This document shows positions 43,229-55,354 of a stretch of 64,000 nt of DNA, one piece after another. Below the pieces are notes generated by a model. That model made no database searches. It worked only from the letters and a program-made list of their open reading frames with translations, and had not been told where the DNA came from. The stretch's first letter is position 1. Every line of letters begins with the position of its first letter. A program made the position numbers and the translations under genes. Location of the stretch: positions 1 through 64,000 of the forward strand of contig JBBPTG010000043.1 of NCBI GenBank assembly GCA_038093975.1, written 5' to 3'. The DNA comes from Chalciporus piperatus. Its lineage: Eukaryota; Basidiomycota; Agaricomycetes; Boletales; Boletaceae.

Positions 43229-44186
43229 CCGGTCACCCATCCATGGGAAGATGGTCGTGCCATTTGTCAGCATCAAGGGCGAGTACGAAATCGATACCCT
43301 CCACCTCTGCCTACGTGTACAATCAGAAGTGAGAAGCACTCGTAGTGGCACCGAGCGCAGATAGAGAGCTAACAGCTAATTCGCGGTCCATGCATGTTCA
43401 CCTAATCTCAAGGTCCCAACCATACCACAATTCGTAAGGTTACGTTGGATTAATTGATGGAAAACATGGGGCAGCCTGAATTCAATGCTAAGTTGACTAA
43501 CCTGAATGTCAACGACAATATGTTCTCGTCCAACGATATCTTTCTCTCAGTCTTGGGGGAGCCTGAATTCGGCCTGTGAAGGGGGGGGATATACCCACCT
43601 CAAGCAACGACTCCATCAACCGGGGCTCAAATGCGGCCCCATGGAATGTTCCGCCCCAAATGCACTAGTGTCTGAAGTTACCAAGGGGCCAAGGGGGAGA
43701 AGAGGGGGAAGAAGTATGTCATTATCTCGGATCCCGGATGGTTATCGTCCCAAAATGAAACTGCAAGGCGGTCATGCGTGCATAGAATCAGATCCAAGCT
43801 GAACCTATTCTCACGTATGAGGTACCGAGGAAATTATTACCAGCACTCCCTATGGCGCGCCAACTACCTGAGCTGCTGTGCTACGATATCTATCGCAACT
43901 CGGGGGGGGAGATATAAGTTATGAGCTGTCGTCATTGAGTAGTCCCCGACTCCTCATCTCAGCGACCGCCTGATCTCCTCGCGAGCTGCCTGAGAAGCAG
44001 AGTATCGCCAGAATGGGAAACGGCCCTCGACCAGCTATATTCTGGGAGTGCATGTGTGATCATCTAGATAGCACACCGTTCTTCCGCTGATAGCGTTCTC
44101 ACTGAAGCAAATGCAAATCAGAACGCACTACCTATATCATCCCCGTCTGATCCGTACCTCGACTGATCAAAGCTGATTCGGGAGCA
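43229..44186. other. spacer without a supported gene
   Basis: Short frames only; G-runs at 43585-43591 and 43901-43908. No repeat or family motif is seen. Confidence 0.4.
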
Positions 44187-44786
44187 TCATCCACGTCCAT
44201 AAGGCAATTGCAACAGCCCACGGCTTGAGCGTGCTTGCTGGTAGCGAGGGTCCGGTGGGGGACTTGAATAGTGTCGTGTGTGGGCATGAGAATGAACATG
44301 AGAGGGGACATAAGAAGATGCATGCGAAGGATAAGGGTACGGTTGTTGCGGTAGCTGAGCCTGGGCGGGGGCCCAGTGAACATGGCGTGGAGGCGAATTT
44401 ATAGCCTTTGTTCCCCTTCGAGGCGCCGGTGTTGGTGCCGGAAACGGGGGCGGGAATGGAGGCACCATCTGGGGGCTGACTTGCTTCAAGGAGCGTGGAG
44501 GGTGGAGCACCAGATCTCGTTTTTGAGATGGGTGGAAGTGGATGTGAATGCATTGCAGACGGGAACGGACCTGCTGACGAGGAGGTCCCTTGCGCGGAAG
44601 TAATGGAGCGCGAGGCAGATCGCGGTGATGCCCTCGATGGACCTGAGGACGGACCTGCGGAGCAGGGGCAGGACGTTTCCCCCGAAAGTGGGTGACCACG
44701 GGTGCAGGTGGACGTTGGATAAGGTGGTGTCCCCGACTCTGCGTTGGACCAGCTCGTCTGAACCTGCTGAACCAGTCGAACGTCAT
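44187..44786 (-). CDS. hypothetical Pro/His/Ser-rich protein
   Basis: A 199-codon minus frame starts MTFDWFSRFRRAG and runs through Pro-, Arg- and His-rich low-complexity sequence. It contains SPPRHVHWAPAQAQLPQQPY and VHSHAHTRHY and ends RGLLQLPYGRG. The RHVHWAP word resembles short motifs in Agaricomycete proteins of unknown role. A second frame on the same strand (44167-44922) is open over the whole length, so the choice rests on the more protein-like C-terminus. No domain is recognised, and the start may be further upstream behind an intron. Confidence 0.35.
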   Translation of the reverse strand: MTFDWFSRFRRAGPTQSRGHHLIQRPPAPVVTHFRGKRPAPAPQVRPQVHRGHHRDLPRAPLLPRKGPPRQQVRSRLQCIHIHFHPSQKRDLVLHPPRSLKQVSPQMVPPFPPPFPAPTPAPRRGTKAINSPPRHVHWAPAQAQLPQQPYPYPSHASSYVPSHVHSHAHTRHYSSPPPDPRYQQARSSRGLLQLPYGRG

Positions 44787-45398
44787 GTTGACCGCAGCGG
44801 GAGAGAACGCTGCTGGTGAACCTCCTCACGGCGAGAATTAAGAGGATCTGGTGAATGATAAGGACGGCCACGCTGCGAAAATATCTAAACAAGGAGCTGC
44901 CGTTAACACACTTCTCTTGCACTGGAACGTCAGATAGAAGCCGTTGTTATAAAGAAACGAGGCTGATCGGACCAATCATCATGGCGCGGCGTTTATCTGG
45001 CAAACAGGTCTGTGCTGCATTCTCGAAGGCAATGATTCATGGATGCTTTTCTGCATTGCGTTGGCAGGCCGGGAAGGTGGCTTGCGACAGAATAGCATGG
45101 GTTTCCTCTGAGACAATGACGAGATGTAACATTGCATACACCAACTCGGCCAGCTGGACACGGCAACCGACGTGATACGGAGCTGTCAGCATGTCAGTAA
45201 CATAGGTACAACAAACCTTTGTGATATAGGCCAGGAAATACATTTTCGTATGCCATCCTGCACAATATTGCCCTGCCCCCCGTTCTGCCATTCGGACTCT
45301 TCCGAGGTAATTTACACTCAAGCACAACAATTACTGAGGGGGAGGTTGGAAGCTGCGAGGGATTCGTTACCGCTGAAGTCCGAATTCGCAGAAAGTAC
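44787..45398. other. spacer before the SmB 3' end
   Basis: 612 bp holding the upstream region of the hypothetical gene and the 3' flank of SmB. No gene is recognised. Confidence 0.4.
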
Positions 45399-45990
45399 CT
45401 ACCCAGGAGGAGGGGGACCACCGAAGCCCGGTGGTGGGAAAGGCATACCAGGCATGCCTTGGGGTCTGAAACCAGGGGGGGGACCAGGCATCCCGGGCTG
45501 CGCAAAGGGACCTGGAGGTCGTCCCATTGGCGGCCCACCCACTACAAGGGATCAGATGGATAATAATATGGTTTCCAAAGAAAACTACGCACTCGGGGGC
45601 ATCATTCCCATTCCACGACCGGCAGGCATTCCACGACCAGGACCGACAGGAAGCTATAAGACGGGTTCCTTGAGATGTTCCATAGTACGCTCGCTAAAAA
45701 TAAGCACGTACGGCATTCTTCTTGTCCTCATCCACGACCGGAGGTGGTCCTTCGACACTCATGCTGACAACTGTTTCACCACGTAAAATCACAAGACCAA
45801 GGTTCCGCTTGATCTCTTGTTCGGGGGGTGTCTCCGTCTCCCCTTGCTTCTTCTTTGGTCTAACACGGCGGAATTCTTCGCAATCTGCAAGAACTAAGTT
45901 CATATGCCTGTCGAACGCAAGCATTTGTCCCGTTAAGGCGCGACCGTCATTTATGGTGACTTTCAGTCTCCAGTTGATGAGACTGAGCAT
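45399..45990 (-). CDS. SMB1: small nuclear ribonucleoprotein SmB
   Basis: Exons 45990-45712, 45653-45593 and 45541-45399 read in one frame to TAG and give 160 residues. The Sm1 and Sm2 motifs are LINWRLKVTINDGRALTGQM with FDRHMNLVLADCEEFR, and NLGLVILRGETVVSMSVEGP. The C-terminus is the SmB-type Gly/Pro/Met tail (GPGRGMPAGRGMG, then PPMGRPPGPFAQPGMPGPPP). SmB is one of the seven Sm ring proteins that bind the U-rich site of U1, U2, U4 and U5 snRNAs in the spliceosome. In frame upstream of the chosen ATG is PPPKSKGGK without a start codon, so the true start may lie in a tiny upstream exon joined at the AG near 46014. It diverges from the nitronate monooxygenase gene. Confidence 0.93.
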
Positions 45991-46419
45991 CTTTCCACCT
46001 TTTGATTTTGGAGGAGGCTGCCATCGTTGAGATATATATCAGTAGGACGCTCATTATGTGGATCTGTGAGATACGAACCATGATGGGCGATTAGGATATG
46101 GCGCAAGTACAACAAACGATATTGGGGAAACGAGGCTCGAGATAGAGTTTCTTGCCCAAACAGTTGCAAACACAAACTGTGGCATGACGGTTAGGTTCGT
46201 ACCAGTGACTCTGCCTAGCTACTACCTAGGCAGTGCAGGTTCGGGCTCGGTAAGCTGCTGAGGAATCTGTAGTCATCGCTGGCAGCGTATCCTCAGCGAT
46301 GCCCGACGACAGAGACCGTCTATAACTCAGTTCTTGACATTTCGGTCTTTTCCTCCGAATGTAGGGCAACCTTTAAATGCGGCACGCCCGATACCTCATT
46401 AGATCCTCCAGAGATTGTT
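45991..46419. promoter_or_regulatory. divergent promoter between SmB and nitronate monooxygenase, with a hairpin
   Basis: This 429-bp region must carry the promoters of both genes and probably a short first exon of SmB. It includes a perfect 8-bp stem CTGCCTAG / CTAGGCAG with a 7-base loop at 46211-46233. Confidence 0.45.
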
Positions 46420-47673
46420 ATGCCTCTTGATACACCAATAACACGCCTCCTAGGTAGGAGCAAGTTATTCCGGGCAGTTTCAGCGACTTACATTCCGTCT
46501 AGGTGTAAAGACCCCTGTCATCGCCGCTCCAATGGCAGGGGCAAGCGGAGGTTCCTTAGCAGCACAAGTCACCGCTGCGGGTGCCTTTGGATTTGTGGGT
46601 GCAGGTATGAGCATCGTTCTTAACCAAACGAAAACTATGGATTTATGGCACCCATTGCAGGCTATAGGACCAAAGAAAGCTTGATCCACGAGTTGTCAAT
46701 CGCTCGTGGAATACTCCAGCTAGATCCTTCGGAACCGCTTCCCATCGGTGTTGGCTATATATGTTGGCAGCTCGAAAACCCCCCAGGTGCGGAAGCGGTG
46801 CTCTCAGCCGCTCTTGACAGTCAAGTTCAAGCCATCTGGCTCGCGTTTGGCAATCATATCGCTCAGTGGATCAAATATGTTCGCGTTTATGATGCCGAGC
46901 ACAAACGAATGCGTCCTACCACCATATTTGTCCAGGTTTCCTCCGTCGAGGAAGCTCTTGTTGCCTCGACTGACTGGAAAGTAGACGTTCTTGTCGCCCA
47001 AGGTTCGGTCATTCCCAAGGGCACTTATGCTCAGTTTATGTTTATCTTGTTTTCTGCTTAGGCAACGAGTCTGGGGGACATGGCAATGGATCTGCGCCAT
47101 CCACATTCGCACTGGTCTCTTCTATTCTTGCAGTGTTACCCCAAAACGGACCTCCCGTGTTGGCAGCAGGAGGCGTGATGATCGGTAGCCAAGTTGCTTC
47201 TCTCCTTGTCCTCGGGGCGGCCGGTGTCGTCCTTGGCACTCGCTTTCTGATGACTGCGGAAAGCCACTACACCGACGCTCAGAAAAAGGCTTTGGCGGCA
47301 GCTAAATCTGACGCCACGGTGAGAACGATGGCGTTTGACCGTGCGAGGGGTACTTTGGATTGGCCAGTAGGCATTGACGGGCGGGCGCTCTATAATAGTA
47401 CTGTGACAGATCTGGATAACGGGGTCGACATCGAGACTGTGAAGACGAAATTTCAGCAAGGCATCCGTGACGGTGACCCCGATCGGATGTTGGTGTGGTC
47501 TGGGACGGGAGTTGGTCTCGTATCGGAGATCAAGAGTGCGAAGGTCGGTTTCACATGCCTTGTTTGACTGTTCATCGGCTCAATAGGATATCCAGGAAGT
47601 CGTTCGGGAGCTTTGTGACGATATTTTGAAACAGCTGAAAGTTGCTGCAGAGTATGCAACTAACTCCGAGTAA
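46420..47673 (+). CDS. nitronate monooxygenase (2-nitropropane dioxygenase type)
   Basis: Five exons (46420-46453, 46503-46604, 46661-47002, 47062-47543, 47587-47673) give 348 residues in frame. Family blocks are KTPVIAAPMAGASGG, GAFGFVGAGY, VLVAQGNESGGHG with the catalytic-region His, and the FMN phosphate site PPVLAAGGVMIGSQVAS followed by GAAGVVLGTRFL. The enzyme oxidises alkyl nitronates such as propionate 3-nitronate with FMN and O2 and so detoxifies nitro-compounds in fungi. Length and motifs are complete. Intron 2 joins GAG to YRT and intron 3 sits between AQG and NES, both in conserved loops. Confidence 0.94.
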
Positions 47674-48009
47674 CAGGGTTTTCGAATTTCACTTGATGCA
47701 AACTCAGATCATCATCACTAGGCCACTTCTCTTCCGCACACGTGTGTTCCCATCGTATCGTCAGCACTCAATCGATGCTTCTGCTGCGCATGGAAGCGGT
47801 TCTTGAAGGAGAGCATCAAGGCCGGATGTAGTGCGGATTGTCTATCTTTGAAATTTATGAATCGAGTTCCTGACTGAATAGTCGGCGAAGACTTAGATCC
47901 CGAGAAACAATACGATACGCTCAGTCGCAATGAGACTTCATGCATGGAGGCTAATGATACATCGCATTGGGTATTCTCTATCATGACACGGTGCTTGCTT
48001 TACATCGCC
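47674..48009. other. convergent spacer
   Basis: 336 bp between the 3' ends of nitronate monooxygenase and pyruvate carboxylase. It shows only 3'-flank sequence, with no gene. Confidence 0.4.
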
Positions 48010-51000
48010 TCAATGAACAATCTCCACCGTCAAGTCTCCTTGGTTTATGGAGTCACCTGATAGCCAAAGTCATGATAGACCCTCAAATGGAAGCAAAACC
48101 CACGCACCTTCACTGACAACGACGCGTTTAATGTGTCCAGAAACAGGGGCGGTAACTGCAGATTCCATCTGTAGATGATACCCCCATGGTCAGGAACTGA
48201 AATATAGACCAAGAGGGGGCCACTTGCCTTCATAGCACTCAGGACTGTAAGAGGCGATGATGAAGCTTATTAACATATCTCCAGGCATGGCATGACTGAT
48301 TTTACTGACCGCAAAGAGGATCACCCTTCTTGATCTCATGGCCTTCCTTGACTCTGACCTCTACGACGACACCAGACATGGGTGCGCCGACTGAACCTGG
48401 GTCAGAAGTTGCCTTCTCCCGTGAGACTGTCTCCACAGCGGAGTTCTTGTCCTCGACAGACACCGCGCGGACCTACGTCAGTGAACCATATCTCAGTTGA
48501 AATTCTCAAGCACTGGAAACGTTGCTGGGTTACCTCGCCATTGACTTCGAACCAGACGTCACGTTGGGCACGGCCTTCCACGACAGGTCCTATTGCCATC
48601 AGACGGATGATGAGCGTTTTACCCTTTTCGATCGAGATGTGCATCTCCTCTCCGGTCGCCGGGCGACCCAAGAAGAACCGTGTGGGAAGGACACTGTAGA
48701 AGACAAATTCATATCTGGCCAGTGACCATTTACAGCTGGTCACGCACCTGAGGTCGCCATACTTCTCCAAGAATCCTTGGTATTCTTCGAACACCTATCG
48801 GAGTTAATGTGAGTGGGCCGCATAATCGCAGGCCCCAAGGAAACAACAAACCTTTGGGTACATGACATATGAGGTCACGTCTGCATCTGTGATATGTTTT
48901 CCGAATTTGCTGCGCAGATCGGCCTTGATCCTTCTGAAGTCTAAAGGTGTCAAGCTAGCACCAGGGCGGCCATCGATTCTAGGCTTGTTCCTGATAATTT
49001 TGGTACGCAAGGGCTCTGGGAAACCTCCCACGGGCTGTCCAAGATAACCTTGGAAAAATTCAACGACAGATGAAGGGAAGTCGAGTTGGTCGGCGCGGGC
49101 AAGTACATCTTCTTTGGTGAAAGAGTTTGATGTCATCCATTGCGCAAAGTCACCGACCACCTTGGATGATGGCGTAACCTTAACAATGTTGCCGCACTAG
49201 ACGACTAATGAGGCTTTCCACACGAATAATACGACGTTACGCACAAGCTCATTGGCTTCGATGTATTTCTTCTTGATTTCTATGGTATGTGACATCAGCG
49301 ACAAAACTTCTCGAATGGCCTATATACACCTCACCTGTCCACTGGGTTCCGAGGCCAAGTTGCGAAGCTTGGAACTACACGGCCAAATAAGCCAACAATA
49401 AATGCGAAAAGCATGCAGTTTGGCTCCTACCATGAGATTGGTGTACTGGCCTCCTGGCATCTCGTGATCGAAGACACTCGAATCCGATGCCCGGACATTT
49501 GCCTCGAAGCAGCCGTAGAGCATGCGAACTTGACTCCAGTACGAGTTAAGTGCCTGGATGTCGGCGTAGCGGATGCCCGTGCCCAATTTGGTCTGCTCCA
49601 GTGCCATGCAGACCGCACCCATCGAGGGTTGGGAAGTCAAACCAGACATGCCTTGCCGCCCGTGTTACCATAAATCCGTGTAAGCGTTGTCTTAACACTT
49701 ACTATCAATGGCAACATCAACGATGTCAGCACCTGCAGCGGCCGCTGCCAGCATAGATGCAGTCGCGATACCGGCCGTGTCGTGGGAGTGGACGTGAATC
49801 GGGATTTCAGGGTACTTCTCCCTGATTGCCCCAATGAGACTAAGGAAAGTAACATTAGATCACACTGAATACAATAGCATAACAAGATCACCCACATCTT
49901 CGCCGCCTCTGGCTTGAGCAAGCCAGCCATATCCTTAACACCAAGAATGTGGACACCTTCTTTGACGAGTTTGTCGACGAATTCCATGTAGTATGCCAAG
50001 GTGTACTTCGTTTCCTTGGGGCTCGCAACATCACCACTGTAGCAGACGACGGCTTCGACGACACCTCCGGCTTTCTTGGCGGCGTCGATACCTAACCTCA
50101 TCTACACATAGGTTAGGAACAGAAAAACTGAGCTGAACATGCGGTCTTACGTTCTCTGATAGAAACACACTGGATCAGGCACGGGGCAGCTTCCAACTAC
50201 AGATGCACTCACCGAAGTAGTTCAACGAGTCGAAGACACGGAAGATATCGAGACCATTCTCGACAGCCTTCTTGGAGAAGTCATAAATCGCATTGTCACT
50301 ATGACATGGTCAGCAGGGCAGGATCGCAAGCATTTATCGTAACTTACGGGTAGCTCGTGTACCCAACACCGTTGGCACCACGGACAAGAGCTTGGAAGGG
50401 AATGTTGGGTACCAACTGACGGAGCGTGCGCTGAAAGGAGTGTCAGCAGCCAACTAATGAACGGCTCAGATTTCGACGGACCAAGCGCTCCCAAGGATCC
50501 TCGTAAAGGAATCGCATGGCAACATCAAATGTAGCACCACCCCACATCTCCAAACTGAAGGAATTAGCAAGGGCGTAGCTGGTCTCCTTCGCGATGTTGA
50601 CCATATCGATCGTTCTCAAACGGGTAGCAAGGAGCGACTGGTGGGCGTCACGCCAAGTTGTGTCCATGATGAGTGTCCCCGGGTACTCCCTGACAGCCTT
50701 CGCGAAGGCCTCGGGACCATGCTCGACGATGATGTTGCGCCAGCCAACCTGGCATGGGAAGGTGGTATCGACAGGCTCCCCATACTCGTTCTCCAGTTTG
50801 GGAATGATGATTTCATCTTTGAGTCCCGGTTCGCCGGACTGGCCCTTGATAGAACTACCGTTGACTGCGAGGTCTCCGAGATAAGCAAGGAGCTTCTGGG
50901 CACGGTTCTGGCTCTGTACAAGCTTGAAGAGATCTGGAGTATCATCGATAAACTAAAAATGCATTAGAAGGTTGTGGCTATCCAAACGCTATGACGCATA

Positions 51001-52890
51001 CCGTTGTCCAGGTCTTTCCGCCAACGAAGACATCGTGGGTAAGGAGACGGAACAAGAAAGGAATGTTAGTCTAGCGAAGGGGTTAGCATGTTCCCGATAG
51101 AAGATTAGCTTCCAACCTACCTTCACACCACGGATTCGGAACTCGACAAGGGCACGAAGCATCTTGCGGCGGGCAACCTCGTACGTCGTACCGCTGACCG
51201 TGCACTTAACGAGCAAACTGTCATAGTGCGGCTATGAAGACCAGCATTTAGCCCAGAAGATAGCCACGGACTGAAAGCCTACCGTGATTTGTGCGCCAGC
51301 GAAACCGGACGACGCGTCAAGACGAACGCCGTTGCCACCTGCGCTACGGTAGACCTCGATCTTTCCTGTGTCTGGCTGGAAGCTTGCTGCTGCGTCCTCG
51401 GTGGTGATACGGCACTGAATAGCGAAGCCTCGACGAGTGATAGCGTCTTGGGACAATCCAAGTTGGGGAAGGGTGGCTCCAGCGGCAATCTGGATTTGAG
51501 CAGCGACGATATCGATACCAGTGATTTCCTCTGCGAACACTACATCAGACACGAAAGCATCCAGCCACGTTTAGGGTTCGTACCGGTGATGGTGTGCTCG
51601 ACTTGAATACGTGGGTTAATCTCAATGAAGTAATGTCTTCCCAGCTGATCGACTAAGAACTCGGCAGTACCGGCGTTCCTGTAGCCGACACTTTTGGCGA
51701 GCTTAATGGCGTCATCTAGGATAGCCTGGCGGACCTCCTCTGGGAGATGTGTAGCTGGCGCAACCTCAACGACCTTCTGGTGACGTCGTTGAACTGAACA
51801 ATCACGCTCGAAGAGGTGGACGGTGTTGCCAAGGGCATCGGCCAGGATTTGGACTTCGATGTGCCTTGGGCGTTCCAAGAAACGCTCGATGAAGACGGTG
51901 CCATCTCCGAAAGCGGACTTGGCTTCGGAGACAGCGCGCTCGAACGCGTTTTCGAATTCGGATTGTGCACGCACAACACGCATACCACGTCCGCCTCCAC
52001 CCATGGCAGCCTTAATGATGACTTAAAGAGGCCAATCACTCATGACGAACAGGGGCCAGCTAGGGGAAGTGGACTCACCTGGGAAACCATATTCCTTGAT
52101 AAACGAGTCTCCCTCCAGATACGAGGAGACCGGGCCAGGGGTACCCGGAACGACCGGCACGCCAACCTTCATAGCTAGAACGACGTGTATCAATTACAAG
52201 TATCCGTGTCATGGAATCAGACGCATATACCCAATGTGCGTGCCTTGGTCTTGTCGCCAAGGCCATCAATCACTTCGGGCGTAGGTCCGACGAACGCGAT
52301 GCCAGCTTGTTCAACCTTGCGCGCGAATTCGGCGTTCTCGGAAAGGAAACCGTACCTGCGAAGCGTTTCAGTGCTTGGTATCACCGTATGAATAGTGATG
52401 CGTACCCGGGATGAATCATGTCGACGCCATGCTCGAGAGCGATTCTGATAATGTCGTCCTGAGCGAGATACGCGCCGACGGGGGTTAGACCCTTTCCGAC
52501 TTGATATGCCTCATCGGCCTGGGTTACATGTTAGGAGAAGATTGGATTGTAGTAGCTAAGATCGTACCTTCTGACGGTGAGCAGAAAGACGATCCTCGAA
52601 AGAGTAGATCGCGACGGTGTGCATCGCCAGTTCATGTGCGGTCCGGAACACTCGGATAGCGATTTCCTAGTGATCGGGGTTATCTTAGCGATCTCGTTCT
52701 AGCCGACCACATATGCATGCCGACGTACTCCTCTGTTAGCTACAAGGATCTTCGTAAGAGGTCCGCTATGCCCAGCAGCCTTTCGGCGCATCGTCTGGAT
52801 GTTGTGAACTGGCGTTCCGGGCGCGCTCGGCGACGCCACGAATGTGTGGGCCAGTCTTGGGGGGTGCAATGATTGCGATGGGGCAGCCAT
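48010..52890 (-). CDS. PYC1: pyruvate carboxylase
   Basis: ATG at 52890, stop at 48010, with about 17 short introns; the product is near the usual 1,190 residues. The biotin carboxylase domain comes first: [27 protein letters not shown]-grasp [25 protein letters not shown] and [15 protein letters not shown]. The carboxyltransferase domain follows ([32 protein letters not shown]), then the biotin carrier domain, whose AMKM biotinylation site is split by an intron (AMK at about 48228, [15 protein letters not shown] at about 48170). The enzyme makes oxaloacetate from pyruvate, bicarbonate and ATP for anaplerosis and is cytosolic in most fungi. The first 45 residues are Ser/Pro-rich without a clear mitochondrial signal. 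No defect is seen. Confidence 0.97.
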
Positions 52891-53410
52891 GGTTGTAGTA
52901 CGGAATCAAGTTTGGAGATAGTGATGAAATGGCTTTAAGGACTGTGACATGGGTGGACTGGCGGAGATCTGTCGTAATTTGGCGGATGTCAGAAGTTCCG
53001 GACCGTCCCTACATGGGACCCCATGAACATCACAGATCTAGTAGAAGACAACGCCTGACAACGCCACACGGGAAACAGAGATACAATCCGTACGTTTGCC
53101 AGGTGCTTTTCCCATTCCCGGCTTTAAGGCGGCACCTTCCGCACCATCTCCCCCAATTCTCGTCCTTAACGCCATTCCTGCGCACGCAAGCTCGCCAAAG
53201 AACAATTGACATAGGCACGATCTGTTCCCTCGCGTTCCATTCCATCATCCCAGTCGGGTATCTGAAGAACGTCTCCAAACGGGAGATCTGGGCAGTGGGA
53301 AAAGGATGTATCACCTGGCATTTAACTCATAAGTATTCCGCTGGCATCAAGCTCATGATAAAACGTCTTGTGCGAAAGATCTGGTACTTGCCATATGTCC
53401 ATCATTCATA
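52891..53410. promoter_or_regulatory. pyruvate carboxylase upstream region
   Basis: 520 bp holding the PYC promoter and the 3' flank of the Vrg4 gene. A long plus-strand open frame here (52929-53495) runs into the antisense of Vrg4 and has no recognisable protein. Confidence 0.4.
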
Positions 53411-54987
53411 TCAATTCCGATTGGAGAGTGGTATAATTGTGTTTCCCTGCATCCTGCTCTCTACCTTCTTCTGGTTGTTCTTTGCGACCGCATAGATAAC
53501 ACCTGCAAAGAACCCGACTCCGATCGCTGATACTGATCCAACGGTGATAGGGTCACCAAAGAATAACATGCCTGACGCAGCGACTGGCAGCTTGTTCAAT
53601 GCTCCAACCATACTAGAAACTACATCAATCCTTGTGAAATCTGCGATCACGAAATACTCACCTGTATGTCGTGCTACTTGTCGTACGGATACACCACGCA
53701 GTGGTATACGATATCCCAACTGCGGCCGCACCCGAGAATGCGATGGCAAATAGGAGAAGGTGTCGCGTTTGTTCCGGGCTGGCCGATAGCACTCATTTAT
53801 ACAAGCATTTGACGAGAGGTAAATGGGCAAACTTACAAATTGCGGGCGAGATTCTCTGTCCCCCAGTCTTCCAATACGACGGAGAACACAGTCAATATTG
53901 GAATGCACAGCATGTTATTGTAAAACATTGAATCCCAGTCAGAGAAACCAGTGATTTTGATACGCTTGCGCATCAGCAGAACCTGTTCGTCCAAAATATC
54001 ATCAGCCCTTCCAGCATCCAGGCACAGTTTGGGAAAACGTGCATAACCGGCACTCGTGAAGCAATTGAGTAGCATCCAAAAGTACCCGAGGTGGAAACTC
54101 TGCACCATAGAGGAAACTAGCTGGAACCCGGTGTCCACCGTTGCACTAGCTGGTGACATGTCACCAGATACATCTGTTGGGGTGGTTACATCTGCCCACG
54201 CGGCAACTACAGAGGAGAATATCTCGGATAGGATGTCCGTCAGTACAAATGCATTTCTGACTCGTATCTCGGTAAGGCGAGACACTTACCATAAGCAAGA
54301 AGGCAATCAGAGTCAGCCTTGTTATTCGCCCATTGAACCAGATGACTTCCCCATAGGCCTTAAGTAAGAAAGGGCGCCAGTGAGCGACGCCACGCAAAAA
54401 CAAAATGCCACGTACGATGAGTATGATGGTCAAATTCTTAAATATTGTATACATCGGTATGGTGAGGTATTGCTTCGAACGGTGGGGGTTGAGACGAAGG
54501 TGGTTCCGAGGTCTGACTACTCACGAGACTCTTGGATCCAGTGTATATCACACTAACAAGCAACGCGCTTACGGGAAGCCATGCTTTCGCATCCTCCACG
54601 TCAAAATCTCGGAACGAAATGACGCCCAGCTTTTTGACAGCGATTACGCATGCAATGCAGACTATGCTTTGCAGCGAGAGCAATAGGAAGGTCATATTAA
54701 ACTGATGACCGGAGACCACAAACTACACCAGGGGTGAATGATAGCAATAAGGACATGCGTGCAGATAATGTACCTTGTTCACAAGAGTCATTAGGATGGA
54801 CGCAATACAATATGAAACGATAGAAAGTGCTGCAAGTCGGTTCCGAGCGATGCATGACTTCAGAGTGGTTGCGTCTCAGAGGACATCACGTACCGGCTGA
54901 GGAAGAAGGTCCTGTTTCTTTTTGGTTCCCTACTGCGAGATTCCTCCGTAGCTCTGCAACATCTTGCTCATCTGAATCCTTTGGCAT
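53411..54987 (-). CDS. VRG4: Golgi GDP-mannose transporter
   Basis: The start ATG 54987 ([16 protein letters not shown]) is followed by about ten exons, with stop at 53411. Ten-helix drug/metabolite-transporter features are [69 protein letters not shown] then [17 protein letters not shown], and the nucleotide-sugar motif [23 protein letters not shown] and the FNM/TIFKNLT blocks identify Vrg4/Gmt. The protein carries GDP-mannose into the Golgi lumen in exchange for GMP, feeding N- and O-mannosylation and mannan synthesis. The C-terminus ([11 protein letters not shown]) is the usual basic cytosolic tail. No defect is seen. Confidence 0.93.
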
Positions 54988-55354
54988 GGTTGGACGGGGA
55001 TTCAGGACAAGGCTCAAGTGGCGCCTGATAGGCAAAAACGAAGCTTCTCCGCTCGGTCAGGACCTAGGTAGAAGTTCAAGGGGCAAACCGTGCGCGAGGG
55101 GGGCAAAGGAGGCCAAGAGTAGGGCGCCAGCGCGGACGCGACACGAGAAGCCTCGGAGAAGGTACTAGACATTCAATTTCTACACGTACGCGAAGCTTCC
55201 ACGTGTGGTGCTTAATTTCCTACACGTGACTGTACTTCGACCGACAAGTCCTTCCAGATAACAGTGAGCTATTAATTTACCATGTATCTATGTACTATCC
55301 AAGCACAATCAAGTCCATCCAGAGTGCCCACTACACCCACAATATCAGCCAACC
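54988..55354. other. spacer upstream of the Vrg4 gene
   Basis: 367 bp containing the Vrg4 promoter and the 3' flank of the zinc transporter gene. No other feature is seen. Confidence 0.4.

Noticed and set aside
44167..44922. 251-codon minus-strand frame overlapping the called Pro/His-rich protein
   Set aside because: Both frames are open because of base composition; this one ends in an unlikely Cys/Ser/Leu-rich mixture, so the other frame was preferred with low confidence.
46195..46260. Possible tRNA around the CTGCCTAG hairpin with GGTTCGGGCTC
   Set aside because: The B-box match is poor, no A box is at the right distance and no acceptor stem can be formed.
52929..53495. 188-codon plus-strand open frame
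   Set aside because: It runs through the PYC promoter into the antisense of the Vrg4 3' exon and shows no family pattern.
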